Source: an uncultured Bacteroidales bacterium
GTDB taxonomy: Bacteria; Bacteroidota; Bacteroidia; Bacteroidales; UBA932
Length of the DNA: 64,000 nt
Reading direction: 5' to 3'
NCBI GenBank assembly: GCA_944322565.1
Contig: CALUPG010000004.1
Span: 118,994 to 182,993 of the forward strand
The position numbers were made by a program, and so were the translations under genes. Under the pieces are notes generated by a model, which was not told the DNA's origin, did no database searches, and saw only the letters and a program-made list of their open reading frames with translations. Shown here one piece after another: positions 1 through 8,487 of the stretch. Each line of letters opens with the position of its first letter. Position 1 is the stretch's first letter.

Positions 1-567
1 TCTGATTGACTTCAGGCGGACTGATGCAAGAAGCGGAGTCATCTCTATGGTACATTCCTGTTCCGAGCCCATGCTTACGCGCGCGATTCCGCACATGAGC
101 GGCGATGCCGGATTCTCGTCGGCTATGTCGGACATTGTGTCATAAAGGCCTGCAATGGAATTGATTCCCGCCCAGTTTGAGGCGTCTTTCCCTGAATTTG
201 CTATTACAGCCAGTATTTTGTTTCCCATGCGGGAAGCCGCCGGAATCTTGTCATTCAGACAGGCTTCAATCCTCTGGTAGGAGTCCAGCCGGCCAAGTCC
301 GTCGTCATTGAAGACAAAAATATCAATGATTGATGTCCCGCAGATGCTGCCTGATACATTCGTCAGCCGGACGTTGACGGCTGTCCGGCACTCGCTGCCG
401 GAGTCTTTCCGGAAGCTCCCTTCTGATGAGAGCCGTGAACCATAGTCGCATGAAAAAAAGACCGGAAGGAGAATAAGCAAGGCGTATGCAAACAGAATGT
501 TGCGATTTAAGAAGAATTGTAAAAAGAACTTCCGGTCTTTTGCAGTATGTCTTTCGGTGTCTGTCAT
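1..567 (-). CDS. FimB/Mfa2-like surface lipoprotein, partial (C-terminus beyond window)
   Basis: The reading frame is open from an ATG at 567 to the window edge, giving 189 residues with no stop. The N-terminus is long and basic, followed by a hydrophobic segment ending in FFSC (Cys about residue 43), a lipobox, so this is probably an outer-membrane lipoprotein. After it comes a beta-rich region with IIDIFVFNDDGLGRL, then ILAVIANSGKD and SPLMCGIARVSM. The same order of motifs (IFIYDDTGSL, YAYANAGK, SVPMCGKAVIDM) occurs in the 921-residue protein at 12244, so the two are paralogues. This arrangement is that of FimB/Mfa2-type fimbrial anchor or tip lipoproteins; the role is inferred. AGGGAGA lies upstream of the chosen ATG. 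A -7-like TAGATTTG is at 611-618 on this strand. Confidence 0.75.
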   Translation of the reverse strand, partial: MTDTERHTAKDRKFFLQFFLNRNILFAYALLILLPVFFSCDYGSRLSSEGSFRKDSGSECRTAVNVRLTNVSGSICGTSIIDIFVFNDDGLGRLDSYQRIEACLNDKIPAASRMGNKILAVIANSGKDASNWAGINSIAGLYDTMSDIADENPASPLMCGIARVSMGSEQECTIEMTPLLASVRLKSIR

Positions 568-793
568 AGTTGTGTCTCCCTGTCAATGTCTCTCTCCTCG
601 TTTGTGTCGGCAAATCTATGGCAGAATATTTTATGTATTGTCATATTTCAAAATAAAAACACAAAGTTTTTCTCTTTTTGAAAATCATTTTTTCTTTTTT
701 ATCATCTTTTCTCTTTTTTGAAGAAAATTTGTCCTAAATTTGAAAAAGATGCCTGACAATTGTGCGCAATTCATGATGTGATATTGTAATTAT
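568..793. promoter_or_regulatory. Divergent intergenic region with a pyrimidine-rich tract
   Basis: This region separates the divergent lipoprotein and glycosyltransferase genes. It holds a minus-strand -7-like TAGATTTG at 611-618 and a plus-strand TAAATTTG at 735-742. Bases 667-720 are almost only T and C on the plus strand, with repeated CTTTTT runs. Neither -7 element has a TTTG at the usual 19-base distance, so promoter strength is uncertain. Confidence 0.45.
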
Positions 794-1633
794 ATGGCTA
801 ATAAGAAAATATGTGCTTTGACCATGGCAAGGAACGATGAATTCTTCCTTCGCAAGTGGGTCTCATACTATGGGAAGGAGCTTGGCATGGAGAATCTTTA
901 TGTATTTCTTGACGGCAAGGACCAGCCTTTGCCGGACTGGTGTCCTGGAGTGCAGGTCACAGTCTGCGATAAGATTCAGGGGAAAGTAGTGGAGCTTGAC
1001 AGGCGCAGACTTGAGTTTCTTTCCGACCAGGCCGCAAAGCTGTTCTCCCGGTATGACATGGTGATAGGCACTGATGCCGATGAGTTCCTTATTGTTGATC
1101 CGAGGCTCGGGATGAAACTTGCTGAATACCTGAGTGCTCTGGATTGCCGGTCATCTGTCTCAGGACTTGGAGTCGATGTGGGGCAGAACATTTCCTGTGA
1201 AGGTGTGATTGATCCCTCAAGGCCGTTCCTGAGCCAGCGCAGCTATGCTTTGCTTGGAACGAGATATACGAAGCCGTCGGTGATGGCATGTCCTCTCCGC
1301 TGGGGATCAGGATTTCATAGAATCAAGGGACATAATTTCCATATTGCCGAAGGATTGTATCTTTTCCATTTCGGCTATCTGGATCTCAAGAGGATAGAAG
1401 ACAGATTCCAGGACAAGGACAGGATTGCCGGCGGATGGAGCCGTCATCTTGCCAAGCGGGCCCGTACTATCAGTCTTGTCAGCCGAAAAAAGGCAAGGGA
1501 CTGGGACCGGTGGACTGCGGCGGCGCGGACAATGCAGACATTTATCCGGCCTCCGTATGCGTTGAACAAGCCGGCAATGCTTAATATGGACATTGTCGTG
1601 AAGATTCCGGACAGATTCCGCGATATAGTGTGA
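794..1633 (+). CDS. Glycosyltransferase, Glyco_tranf_2_4-type
   Basis: A 279-residue soluble protein that opens with KKICALTMARNDEFFLRKWV, the signature of the small GT-A-like glycosyltransferases often annotated Glyco_tranf_2_4 or GT92-like. A DAD motif at residues 94-96 (GTDADEFLIVD) is the likely metal and nucleotide-sugar site. There is no signal peptide or membrane segment, so it should act in the cytoplasm. The family adds sugars to lipopolysaccharide or capsule intermediates, but donor and acceptor cannot be read here. It precedes the DUF47 gene by 28 bases and may be cotranscribed with it. The family call is fairly firm; the pathway is unknown. Confidence 0.8.
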   Translation: MANKKICALTMARNDEFFLRKWVSYYGKELGMENLYVFLDGKDQPLPDWCPGVQVTVCDKIQGKVVELDRRRLEFLSDQAAKLFSRYDMVIGTDADEFLIVDPRLGMKLAEYLSALDCRSSVSGLGVDVGQNISCEGVIDPSRPFLSQRSYALLGTRYTKPSVMACPLRWGSGFHRIKGHNFHIAEGLYLFHFGYLDLKRIEDRFQDKDRIAGGWSRHLAKRARTISLVSRKKARDWDRWTAAARTMQTFIRPPYALNKPAMLNMDIVVKIPDRFRDIV

Positions 1634-1661
1634 TTTTCATTCAAATAATTCATAGGCAGAC

Positions 1662-2315
1662 ATGAAATTTCTCAGATATTTCAGAAGATTCTCATCTTCA
1701 AAAACTCATTTTGTCCCGATATTTTCCCGTCAGGCTGGTTATATAAGGCAGGCTTCGTCGGCACTGGCTGCAATGATGAAGACTGTTGACAAGGCTGAAT
1801 GGCGCAGGCTGGAGAAGGAAATCAAGATGTGCGAAGTGCAGGGAGATGCAATTCTCACGGAATTCTATAGCGAATTGTATGAAAATATCATTACTCCCAT
1901 CGGCCGTGACCATCTACAGATAATAGCAATGTATATTGATGATTTTCTGGACAATATCAATGGTTCTGCCAAATCAGTACTGTTGTATCTGCCCGAAAAA
2001 ATCGCCCCGCAGCTTCTTGAACTGGCGCAGTATATTGAATCAGAGGCTGATGCGCTTAAGGAAATAATATCCATGTTCGGTGACATCAAGGCAAATTTTT
2101 CTGCTCTGACCCTCCAGTGCGAAAGAATTTCAGAGCTTGAGCATGCGGCCGACGACTCGTATGAAGAATTTATCGGGGATATTTTCCAGAATGAAAAGAA
2201 TCCGATAGAACTTATGAAATACAAGAATATCGCAGAGAATCTTGAGACAACTTCAGATGCGGCAAAGAAGGTGTCTGATCATGTCCGCACTATTCTTCTC
2301 AGTTATGCTGATTGA
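1662..2315 (+). CDS. DUF47 / PhoU-like phosphate transport regulator
   Basis: 217 residues, mostly helical, with the DUF47 (TIGR00153-like) pattern: FVPIFSRQAGYIRQASSAL near the start, then repeated PhoU-type helices such as CERISELEHAADDSYEEFIGD and KNIAENLETTSDAAKKVSDHV. Members normally sit next to a PiT-type inorganic phosphate permease and are thought to regulate it. No permease gene is nearby: upstream is a glycosyltransferase, and downstream a terminator and the convergent nqr operon. So it is either an orphan regulator of a distant permease or does something else. The length is typical for the family. Confidence 0.82.
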   Translation: MKFLRYFRRFSSSKTHFVPIFSRQAGYIRQASSALAAMMKTVDKAEWRRLEKEIKMCEVQGDAILTEFYSELYENIITPIGRDHLQIIAMYIDDFLDNINGSAKSVLLYLPEKIAPQLLELAQYIESEADALKEIISMFGDIKANFSALTLQCERISELEHAADDSYEEFIGDIFQNEKNPIELMKYKNIAENLETTSDAAKKVSDHVRTILLSYAD

Positions 2316-2393
2316 CATCATGACGGTTTTTTCTGATTTATGTCAGAAATGAGTTCCGGTTGCCTCAGACGATTGATTTAATAATATAAAAAT

Positions 2394-2436
2394 GAAGCCG
2401 ACCTCAAAAATCATCTTTTGGGTCGGCTTCTTTATA
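2394..2436. terminator. Bidirectional terminator between DUF47 gene and nqrF
   Basis: Arms GAAGCCGACC (2394-2403) and GGTCGGCTTC (2421-2430) are perfectly complementary, and CAAAA/TTTTG extends the stem inward. Uridine-rich tracts follow on both strands (TTTATATTT on plus, TTTTTATATTAT on minus), so it can end both converging transcripts. Confidence 0.9.
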
Positions 2437-2476
2437 TTTCAGAACCGGTGAAACAATCCTGAAAAAGTCTTCCGGA

Positions 2477-3736
2477 TTATGCTCCGAAGTTGTCGTAGAG
2501 TATATTCTCCGGCTGTACTCCGAGGCTGTCAAGGAGATTGACTACCGATGCCGACATCATAGGAGGTCCGCACATCAGGTAGAGGCAGTCCTCTGGAGCC
2601 TCATGGTTCTTCAGATAAGTCTCATAGAGCACTGTGTGTACGAATCCAGCAGTATATGCGACATGCTTTGCATCTGCCTCCGGGTCCGGCCTGTCAAGGG
2701 CAAGGTGGAACTTGAAGTTCGGGAATTCCTTTTCAAGTTCATGGTAGTCTTCAAGATAGAAGGCTTCCTTGAGGCTGCGGGCTCCATAGAAGAAGTTCAC
2801 TTTCCTTGTGGTCTTCTCTGTCTTGAAGAGATGCATGATGTGGCTTCTCATAGGGGCCATGCCGGCACCGCCTCCGACGAATATGAGTTCCTGGTCTTCA
2901 GGAAGATTGTCCGGAAGGAAGAATTCTCCGTAAGGACCGGAAATAGTCACCTTGTCTCCCGGCTTGAGAGAGTAGATGTAGGATGAACATACTCCCGGAT
3001 TTACCGGCAGGAACTTCCTTGTCGCACGGTCAACAGGCGGGGTTGCTATGCGGACATTCAGCTTGATGATGTCACCTTCAGCCGGATAGCAGGCCATGGA
3101 GTATGCCCTGAGGGTCGGTTCAGGATTGACCATCTTCAGGTCGAACACGCCCATCTTTTCCCAGTCTTCCCTGTACTCAGGGTCAACGTCAATATTTTTG
3201 TAGTCCACTGTGCAGGCAGGTACATCGACCTGGATATATCCTCCTGACCTGAAGTGAAGGTGCTCGCCTTCAGGGAGTTTGACAACAAATTCCTTGATGA
3301 AGGTCGCCACATTGTGGTTGGAGACGACTTCACATTCCCATTTCTTTACGCTCAGGGCAGATTCGGAGACAACGATTTTCATGTCTTCCTTGACTTTCAC
3401 CTGGCATCCGAGTCTCCAGTGGTTGTTGATCTGCTTCCTGTTGAAGAAGCCCACTTCTGTCGGCAGGATTGTTCCGCCGCCTTCAATCACCTGACATTTG
3501 CACTGGCCGCAGCTTCCTTTTCCTCCGCAGGCGGAAGACAGGAATATCTTCTGCTCTGCAAGTGTGCTGAGCAATGACGAGCCCGGAGTGACTTCGATTT
3601 CCTTCTTGCCGTCGTTGATGCTGATTTTTACTTTACCTGCAGGAGTGAGCCAGATTTTCACGGCCAGGAGCACTGCCACAAGCAATATGGTAATGACCAC
3701 AATGGTTATTACGCCTGATATTATTGTCGTTAACAT
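2477..3736 (-). CDS. nqrF: Na+-NQR subunit F (NADH dehydrogenase, 2Fe-2S/FAD)
   Basis: 419 residues, the entry point for electrons from NADH into the Na+-translocating NADH:quinone reductase. One N-terminal membrane segment (about 5-28) anchors it. The plant-type ferredoxin domain has Cys70, Cys76, Cys79 and Cys111, the same spacing as characterised NqrF. RAYSMA marks the FAD-binding fold and GGGAGMAPMRSH the nucleotide-binding part of the ferredoxin reductase module. It is the last gene of nqrABCDEF, 14 bases after nqrE, and is followed by a strong bidirectional terminator. High confidence. Confidence 0.97.
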   Translation of the reverse strand: MLTTIISGVITIVVITILLVAVLLAVKIWLTPAGKVKISINDGKKEIEVTPGSSLLSTLAEQKIFLSSACGGKGSCGQCKCQVIEGGGTILPTEVGFFNRKQINNHWRLGCQVKVKEDMKIVVSESALSVKKWECEVVSNHNVATFIKEFVVKLPEGEHLHFRSGGYIQVDVPACTVDYKNIDVDPEYREDWEKMGVFDLKMVNPEPTLRAYSMACYPAEGDIIKLNVRIATPPVDRATRKFLPVNPGVCSSYIYSLKPGDKVTISGPYGEFFLPDNLPEDQELIFVGGGAGMAPMRSHIMHLFKTEKTTRKVNFFYGARSLKEAFYLEDYHELEKEFPNFKFHLALDRPDPEADAKHVAYTAGFVHTVLYETYLKNHEAPEDCLYLMCGPPMMSASVVNLLDSLGVQPENILYDNFGA

Positions 3737-3750
3737 TTTTCCCTCCTGTT

Positions 3751-4359
3751 TTAAAGTTGAATGCCCATGAATGTCATGAATGAAATAGCCATGAGCCCTA
3801 CTGTGATGAATGTGATTCCAAGACCCTTGAGGGCATCAGGTACATTCGAGTATGCCATCTTTTCCCTTATTGCAGCGAGGGTTACGATTGCAAGGAACCA
3901 GCCGATTCCAGAACCGAGTGCATATACGGTTGCCTCACCGACATTGACGAAATCCCTTTCCTGCATGAAGAGCGAGCCTCCGAGGATGGCGCAGTTCACG
4001 GCGATGAGCGGAAGGAAGATTCCCAGCTGAGAATACAGTGTCGGGGTGAATTTCTCCACCACCATTTCCACTATCTGTGTGATGGCCGCAACCACTGCGA
4101 TGAAGATTATGAAGCTCAGGAAGCTGAGGTCCACATCCGGAAGTCCTGCCCACGCGAGGGCTCCCGCCTTCAGCACATGCTCATTGAGCAGGTAGTTTAT
4201 TGGAAGGGTCACGAGAAGCACGAAGATCACTGCAATACCCAAACCGGTAGCTGTCTTCACACTTTTGGATACCGCCAGATATGAGCACATGCCCAGGAAG
4301 TAGGCGAATATCATGTTGTCAATGAAAATTGACTTTACGAACAAGCTTAAATATTCCAT
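3751..4359 (-). CDS. nqrE: Na+-NQR subunit E
   Basis: 202 residues with about six hydrophobic helices, the usual size for NqrE. This integral membrane subunit of the sodium-pumping NADH:quinone reductase pairs with NqrD and helps form the ion path and intramembrane iron centre. Family signatures include [20 protein letters not shown] and [17 protein letters not shown]; the Cys in MCSYL and NCAILG are the conserved positions expected to bind iron. It lies between nqrD and nqrF, 18 and 14 bases away, in one operon. Confidence 0.96.
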   Translation of the reverse strand: MEYLSLFVKSIFIDNMIFAYFLGMCSYLAVSKSVKTATGLGIAVIFVLLVTLPINYLLNEHVLKAGALAWAGLPDVDLSFLSFIIFIAVVAAITQIVEMVVEKFTPTLYSQLGIFLPLIAVNCAILGGSLFMQERDFVNVGEATVYALGSGIGWFLAIVTLAAIREKMAYSNVPDALKGLGITFITVGLMAISFMTFMGIQL

Positions 4360-4377
4360 TTCGATTTGAGTTTAGAG

Positions 4378-5001
4378 TTATTTTTCCTGCAGGTCTTTCT
4401 GGATGCTTCTCTGAATCCATACAATCAGTCCGAGGAGTATGAGTGCCATCGGAGGAAGGATCACAAGTCCGTTGTCCATATATCCCGCATCATAGAATGA
4501 CTGCGGAATGATGCGGTATCCGAACAATGTGCCTGATCCGAGGAGCTCGCGGAAGAATGCGAGGACAATAAGTATGAGTCCGTAGCCGGCACCGTTTGCC
4601 AGGCCGTCAAGGAGTGACGGTATCGGCTTGTTGCCGAGCGCGTATGCCTCGATGCGTCCCATCACGATACAGTTGGTGATGATGAGTCCGACATAGACGG
4701 ACAGAGTCTTGCTTATGCTGTATGAGTATGCCTTGAGGAACTGGTCGACAAGGATTACCATCAGGGCAACTACCACAAGCTGCACGATGATTCGTATTCT
4801 GTTTGGAATGGAATTCCTTATGATTGATACGACGAAGCTTGAAAGTCCTGTCACGACGATTACGGACAGTGCCATGACAAATGCTCCCTTGAGCTGTACA
4901 GTGACTGCCAGGGAAGAGCAGATGCCGAGCACAAGGACAGTCACCGGATTGCCCTTGAATATAGGCTTCAGAAGTACTTCTTTAAAGTTGATGTCTTTCA
5001 T
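4378..5001 (-). CDS. nqrD: Na+-NQR subunit D
   Basis: 207 residues, an integral membrane subunit with about six helices, homologous to NqrE and RnfE. Signatures are NPVTVLVLGICSSLAVT and IITNCIVMGRIEAYAL, containing the paired conserved Cys of the NqrD/E intramembrane iron site. The gene starts 3 bases after the end of nqrC, indicating translational coupling. Its role is Na+ translocation coupled to electron transfer from the NqrF side to NqrC and NqrB. Confidence 0.96.
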   Translation of the reverse strand: MKDINFKEVLLKPIFKGNPVTVLVLGICSSLAVTVQLKGAFVMALSVIVVTGLSSFVVSIIRNSIPNRIRIIVQLVVVALMVILVDQFLKAYSYSISKTLSVYVGLIITNCIVMGRIEAYALGNKPIPSLLDGLANGAGYGLILIVLAFFRELLGSGTLFGYRIIPQSFYDAGYMDNGLVILPPMALILLGLIVWIQRSIQKDLQEK

Positions 5002-5004
5002 TGT

Positions 5005-5856
5005 TTACTCCTCCACTGTTTGAGTTGTTTCTGGATTGGTCTCATCCTGGGAATCGGCAGGGACTTCTTCGTCAGCCTGCATTGTCATCAGGTACGGCTG
5101 GTAGTATGTCGCCCAGAGATTGATTCCTCTTCCGAGGGCCTGTGAGGTGATGGTGGCTCCGCTGATTGCATCTACGCAGGTCGGGTCATCTTCATGTTTC
5201 CCCTTTTCAACTGCAAAGACTTTTTCTCCGCTTCCGAAAGCCTTTCCCTGGAATGATGTGTAGAACGGGGCTTCAGCTATCTTGGCACCCAGTCCCGGAG
5301 TTTCTCCCTTGTGGTCGAAGATGGCTCCGACAATGGTCTTTCCGTCTTCTGCGAGTGCAATATAGCCCCATATCGGTCCCCAGAGTCCTGCTCCGTAGCA
5401 AGGAATGACAGTGACAGTCCTGCCGTTTATGTCGAATACGAATACAGGGAGGTCAAGAGATTCAAGCAGCGCGGCTTTGGAAGCCTCATCCTTGGTATCT
5501 GCGATTTTCTTCAGGATGTCGTTCTGCTTCTTCAGGTCTGCAGTCGACGGGACTTTGATGTCACGGACATTTCCCTTGCCCGTGTTGAGATGCTCTTTTA
5601 CATTGCCTAGTCCGTCTACATTGAATGCGTCAGTGATTTTCTCCGCATACATGGCCAGGACATCGGTAGTCTCGTCGATAGTGAGTGCCTCATCTGACTG
5701 TGCGGCGGCACTGAGCACTTTAGTTATGGTCTCAATCTTGATGTTCTCGTTCTGCTTGTCCTGCAGGCTCATTGCCACGAAGGCAAGGATGGCGGCGACA
5801 AGGATGACGAGAACGGTAGAATAGATCACCGTATATGTATTGCCGTTTGTGTTCAT
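5005..5856 (-). CDS. nqrC: Na+-NQR subunit C (FMN-carrying)
   Basis: I start it at the ATG at 5856 (MNTNGNTYTVIYS), giving 283 residues. An in-frame ATG at 5928 would overlap nqrB by 62 bases and adds a non-homologous tail. One N-terminal membrane helix precedes the FMN-binding domain. The SGATIT motif (Thr at about 237) is the covalent FMN attachment site, preceded by Asp in VDAISGAT. NqrC passes electrons between the membrane iron centre and NqrB. A tail after residue 260, rich in Glu and Thr, is longer than usual and probably species-specific. Confidence 0.93.
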   Translation of the reverse strand: MNTNGNTYTVIYSTVLVILVAAILAFVAMSLQDKQNENIKIETITKVLSAAAQSDEALTIDETTDVLAMYAEKITDAFNVDGLGNVKEHLNTGKGNVRDIKVPSTADLKKQNDILKKIADTKDEASKAALLESLDLPVFVFDINGRTVTVIPCYGAGLWGPIWGYIALAEDGKTIVGAIFDHKGETPGLGAKIAEAPFYTSFQGKAFGSGEKVFAVEKGKHEDDPTCVDAISGATITSQALGRGINLWATYYQPYLMTMQADEEVPADSQDETNPETTQTVEE

Positions 5857-5866
5857 ACCTATTATA

Positions 5867-7042
5867 TTAAGCTGTTTTGATTTTCTTTGCCCTTCTGCCC
5901 ATTGATGCCTGTATGACATAGTGGTCAATCAGCGGAGCAAATGTATTCATCAGAAGGATTGCCAGCATCATGCCCTCAGGATAACCCGGATTGAACATTC
6001 TGACTGTCACGGCAAGTGCTCCCACCAGGAATCCGTAGATCCATTTTCCGGTCTCGGTCTGGGCTGAAGTCACAGGGTCAGTGGCCATGAATACCGTTCC
6101 GAATGCGAAACCTCCCATCAGCAGCTGATAGTAGCCCGGAAGGTCTGTAACGCCGACTGCCTGTCCGAGGTAACCTATCGCAAGACCTCCGACCACTGAA
6201 GACAGCATGATTTTCCAGCTGGCGACACCGGTCCAGATGAGTATGACCGCACCGATGAGGATGGCTATTACGGATGTCTCACCGACGCATCCCGGGATGA
6301 CGCCGGAAATGAGATCCCATACATTTGTACCTGCTGCCTGAAGACCTTCAACTGAAGGATGGGCAAGAGGTGTGGCTCCCGAGAATCCGTCCACGAGTCC
6401 GTTCCCGCATGCATAGGCCTTTCCTTCTGCAAGATATCTGGTGGCACCGGCTGTCCAGATGGTGTCTCCGGACATCATGCTCGGATACGAGAAGAAGAGG
6501 AATGCCCTGGCGAGCAGAGCCGGATTCCAGATGTTCATTCCTGTGCCTCCGAACACTTCCTTGCCGAGGATTACGGCGAAAGCGACGGCTAACGCAAGCA
6601 TCCAGAGCGGAACATCCGCAGGAACAATCAGAGGTATGATCATACCTGAGACAAGATAGCCCTCGTTCACTTCATGACCGCGTATCTGTGCGGATATGAA
6701 TTCAATGGCGAGACCTACAATATAAGAGACAAGGTAGAGCGGAATGACTTTCACAAGCCCGTAGCCCACCATGTTCCAGAAGCCCCAGTCGTTCAGACCG
6801 AAGGCGACGCTGTGCTGGTAGCCGGTGTTCCATATTCCGAAGAGCATGGCAGGCACGAGGGCCAGCACCATTATGATCATGATTCTTTTCAAATCGACGC
6901 AGTCCCTGACATGGGAGCCTCTTCTGGTCACTGTGTCAGGCACATAAAGGAATGACTCGAAGGCATCGAAAGTCGAATGAAGGAATCCGAATTTTCCTCC
7001 TTTTTCAAAGGACGGCTTTATTTTGTCGATAAATTTTCTCAT
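5867..7042 (-). CDS. nqrB: Na+-NQR subunit B (FMN and riboflavin-binding membrane subunit)
   Basis: 391 residues, about ten transmembrane helices. A cytoplasmic N-terminal region contains the family signature LHSTFDAFESFLYVPDTVT. GFSGATPLAH carries the threonine to which FMN is covalently bound in NqrB. GTGMNIWNPALLARAF and FMATDPVTSAQTETGKWIYG are also conserved. NqrB holds the quinone site and the main Na+ path. It sits 12 bases after nqrA and 10 before nqrC, in the canonical operon order. Confidence 0.96.
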   Translation of the reverse strand: MRKFIDKIKPSFEKGGKFGFLHSTFDAFESFLYVPDTVTRRGSHVRDCVDLKRIMIIMVLALVPAMLFGIWNTGYQHSVAFGLNDWGFWNMVGYGLVKVIPLYLVSYIVGLAIEFISAQIRGHEVNEGYLVSGMIIPLIVPADVPLWMLALAVAFAVILGKEVFGGTGMNIWNPALLARAFLFFSYPSMMSGDTIWTAGATRYLAEGKAYACGNGLVDGFSGATPLAHPSVEGLQAAGTNVWDLISGVIPGCVGETSVIAILIGAVILIWTGVASWKIMLSSVVGGLAIGYLGQAVGVTDLPGYYQLLMGGFAFGTVFMATDPVTSAQTETGKWIYGFLVGALAVTVRMFNPGYPEGMMLAILLMNTFAPLIDHYVIQASMGRRAKKIKTA

Positions 7043-7054
7043 AACTTTCTTCTT

Positions 7055-8413
7055 TTAAGCCATTTCTTTCATCATAAGGGCTATGCCGTCCGTAATGATT
7101 GACTGAATCTCAATCTTGGAAGGACATACATATTCACAGAGCGCGAGGTCTTCCTCAAGCACTTCATATATTCCGAATTCCTCCATCTTGTCGATGTCGT
7201 TGGCCAGGCATGCCTTCGTGAGGTAGACCGGGTATATGTCCATAGGCAGCACCTTTGAATATACATCCGACATCACGAATGCGCGCGGGCCTCCGTGGAG
7301 GTTGGTATCCATGTCGTATGTCTTTTTGGGCGTAAGCCATGAGAAATAGGTGCGTGAAGTACTGAACAGTTTTGTCCTGAACGGTTTTGCCCATCCGAGA
7401 AGTTCATGTTCATTGCCTTCCTTGATCAGGGTAACCTGAGTGTCAAAGAACCCGAGGAATCCGTCCTCCCCGACATTTTCGCCAGTGAGGACATCACCGC
7501 TGATGAAACGGATGCCGGAGGCGGAGTTGCCGTAGAATTCGCTGATGTCTTTCATCGATATGCCCGGAAGTCCCTTGACATAGGCCGGTTCAATTGCCTT
7601 CGGCCCGGTCACCGCAATCAGTCTGGTCATGTCGTATTTTCCTGTGTTGAGGAATCTTCCGATGGCGGCGAGCATTACCGGGGAAACTGTCCATACTGTG
7701 TCTCCCTTCATTATCGGTGAGATATGATGAATCTGTACTCCGACATTTCCTGCCGGATGTTTGCCGCTGAATGAATGGAAGACGACATTCTCAAGTTTAT
7801 GGAAAACTGAACCGCTGGCATTTGCCGAGTTGAGCGAAACATGCACTTTCCCGTCCGTAAGTTTGGCGAGCGCGTTTACTGCTGTCTGTAGATTTGCGAA
7901 CTCATCCTTCAGAATATATTCCGTGTCTGCAGCAAGAGGCGCTGTCGAGAATGCGGAAACAAAAATGGCCTTCGGCTGTATTGCAGGATTGGCAATGATG
8001 CCGTAAGGCCTCTGGATGATTGCAGGCCAGAGCCCGCTTTTCATCAGAAGGGATTTGATCTGGGCTGCGTCAAGGGAAGAGACATTCCCGACAGCGAAGT
8101 TCAGATATTCCTGGGATGCATCCGCCTTTATGCGGACTTCAAGCAACTTTCTCTTGTCGCCTCTGACAACAGCAGCCACTGTTCCGCTTACCGGAGAAGT
8201 GAAGAGAATGTCAGGCGACTCCTTGTCAGCCAGTACGGGAGATCCTGCGAGGACCTTGTCGCCTTCCTTGACCAGAAGCTTAGGCTTAAGGCCGCGGAAA
8301 TCAGTCGGTTTGACAGCGACAACGTCAGGCACAATCGCCTTTCTGGTCTTGAGGCCGGCACTTCCTGAAATAGGAATGTTCAGGCCCTTTTTCAAATCGA
8401 TGTTGTTTGACAT
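7055..8413 (-). CDS. nqrA: Na+-NQR subunit A
   Basis: 452 residues, close to the usual 445-450. It starts with the typical KKGLNIPISG and contains RGLKPKLLVKEGDKVLAGSP, the biotinyl/lipoyl-like barrel. This peripheral cytoplasmic subunit binds near NqrB and takes part in quinone access. It is the first gene of nqrABCDEF. The 74-base gap to the divergent helicase gene must carry the operon promoter, but no clear TAnnTTTG element is visible there. Confidence 0.95.
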   Translation of the reverse strand: MSNNIDLKKGLNIPISGSAGLKTRKAIVPDVVAVKPTDFRGLKPKLLVKEGDKVLAGSPVLADKESPDILFTSPVSGTVAAVVRGDKRKLLEVRIKADASQEYLNFAVGNVSSLDAAQIKSLLMKSGLWPAIIQRPYGIIANPAIQPKAIFVSAFSTAPLAADTEYILKDEFANLQTAVNALAKLTDGKVHVSLNSANASGSVFHKLENVVFHSFSGKHPAGNVGVQIHHISPIMKGDTVWTVSPVMLAAIGRFLNTGKYDMTRLIAVTGPKAIEPAYVKGLPGISMKDISEFYGNSASGIRFISGDVLTGENVGEDGFLGFFDTQVTLIKEGNEHELLGWAKPFRTKLFSTSRTYFSWLTPKKTYDMDTNLHGGPRAFVMSDVYSKVLPMDIYPVYLTKACLANDIDKMEEFGIYEVLEEDLALCEYVCPSKIEIQSIITDGIALMMKEMA

Positions 8414-8487
8414 TATAAAAACAGTTTTGTGTATTTTCTGGAAACCGCCGCGAATATAGTCATTTTTTTTGTATTTTCGCGCCCATT

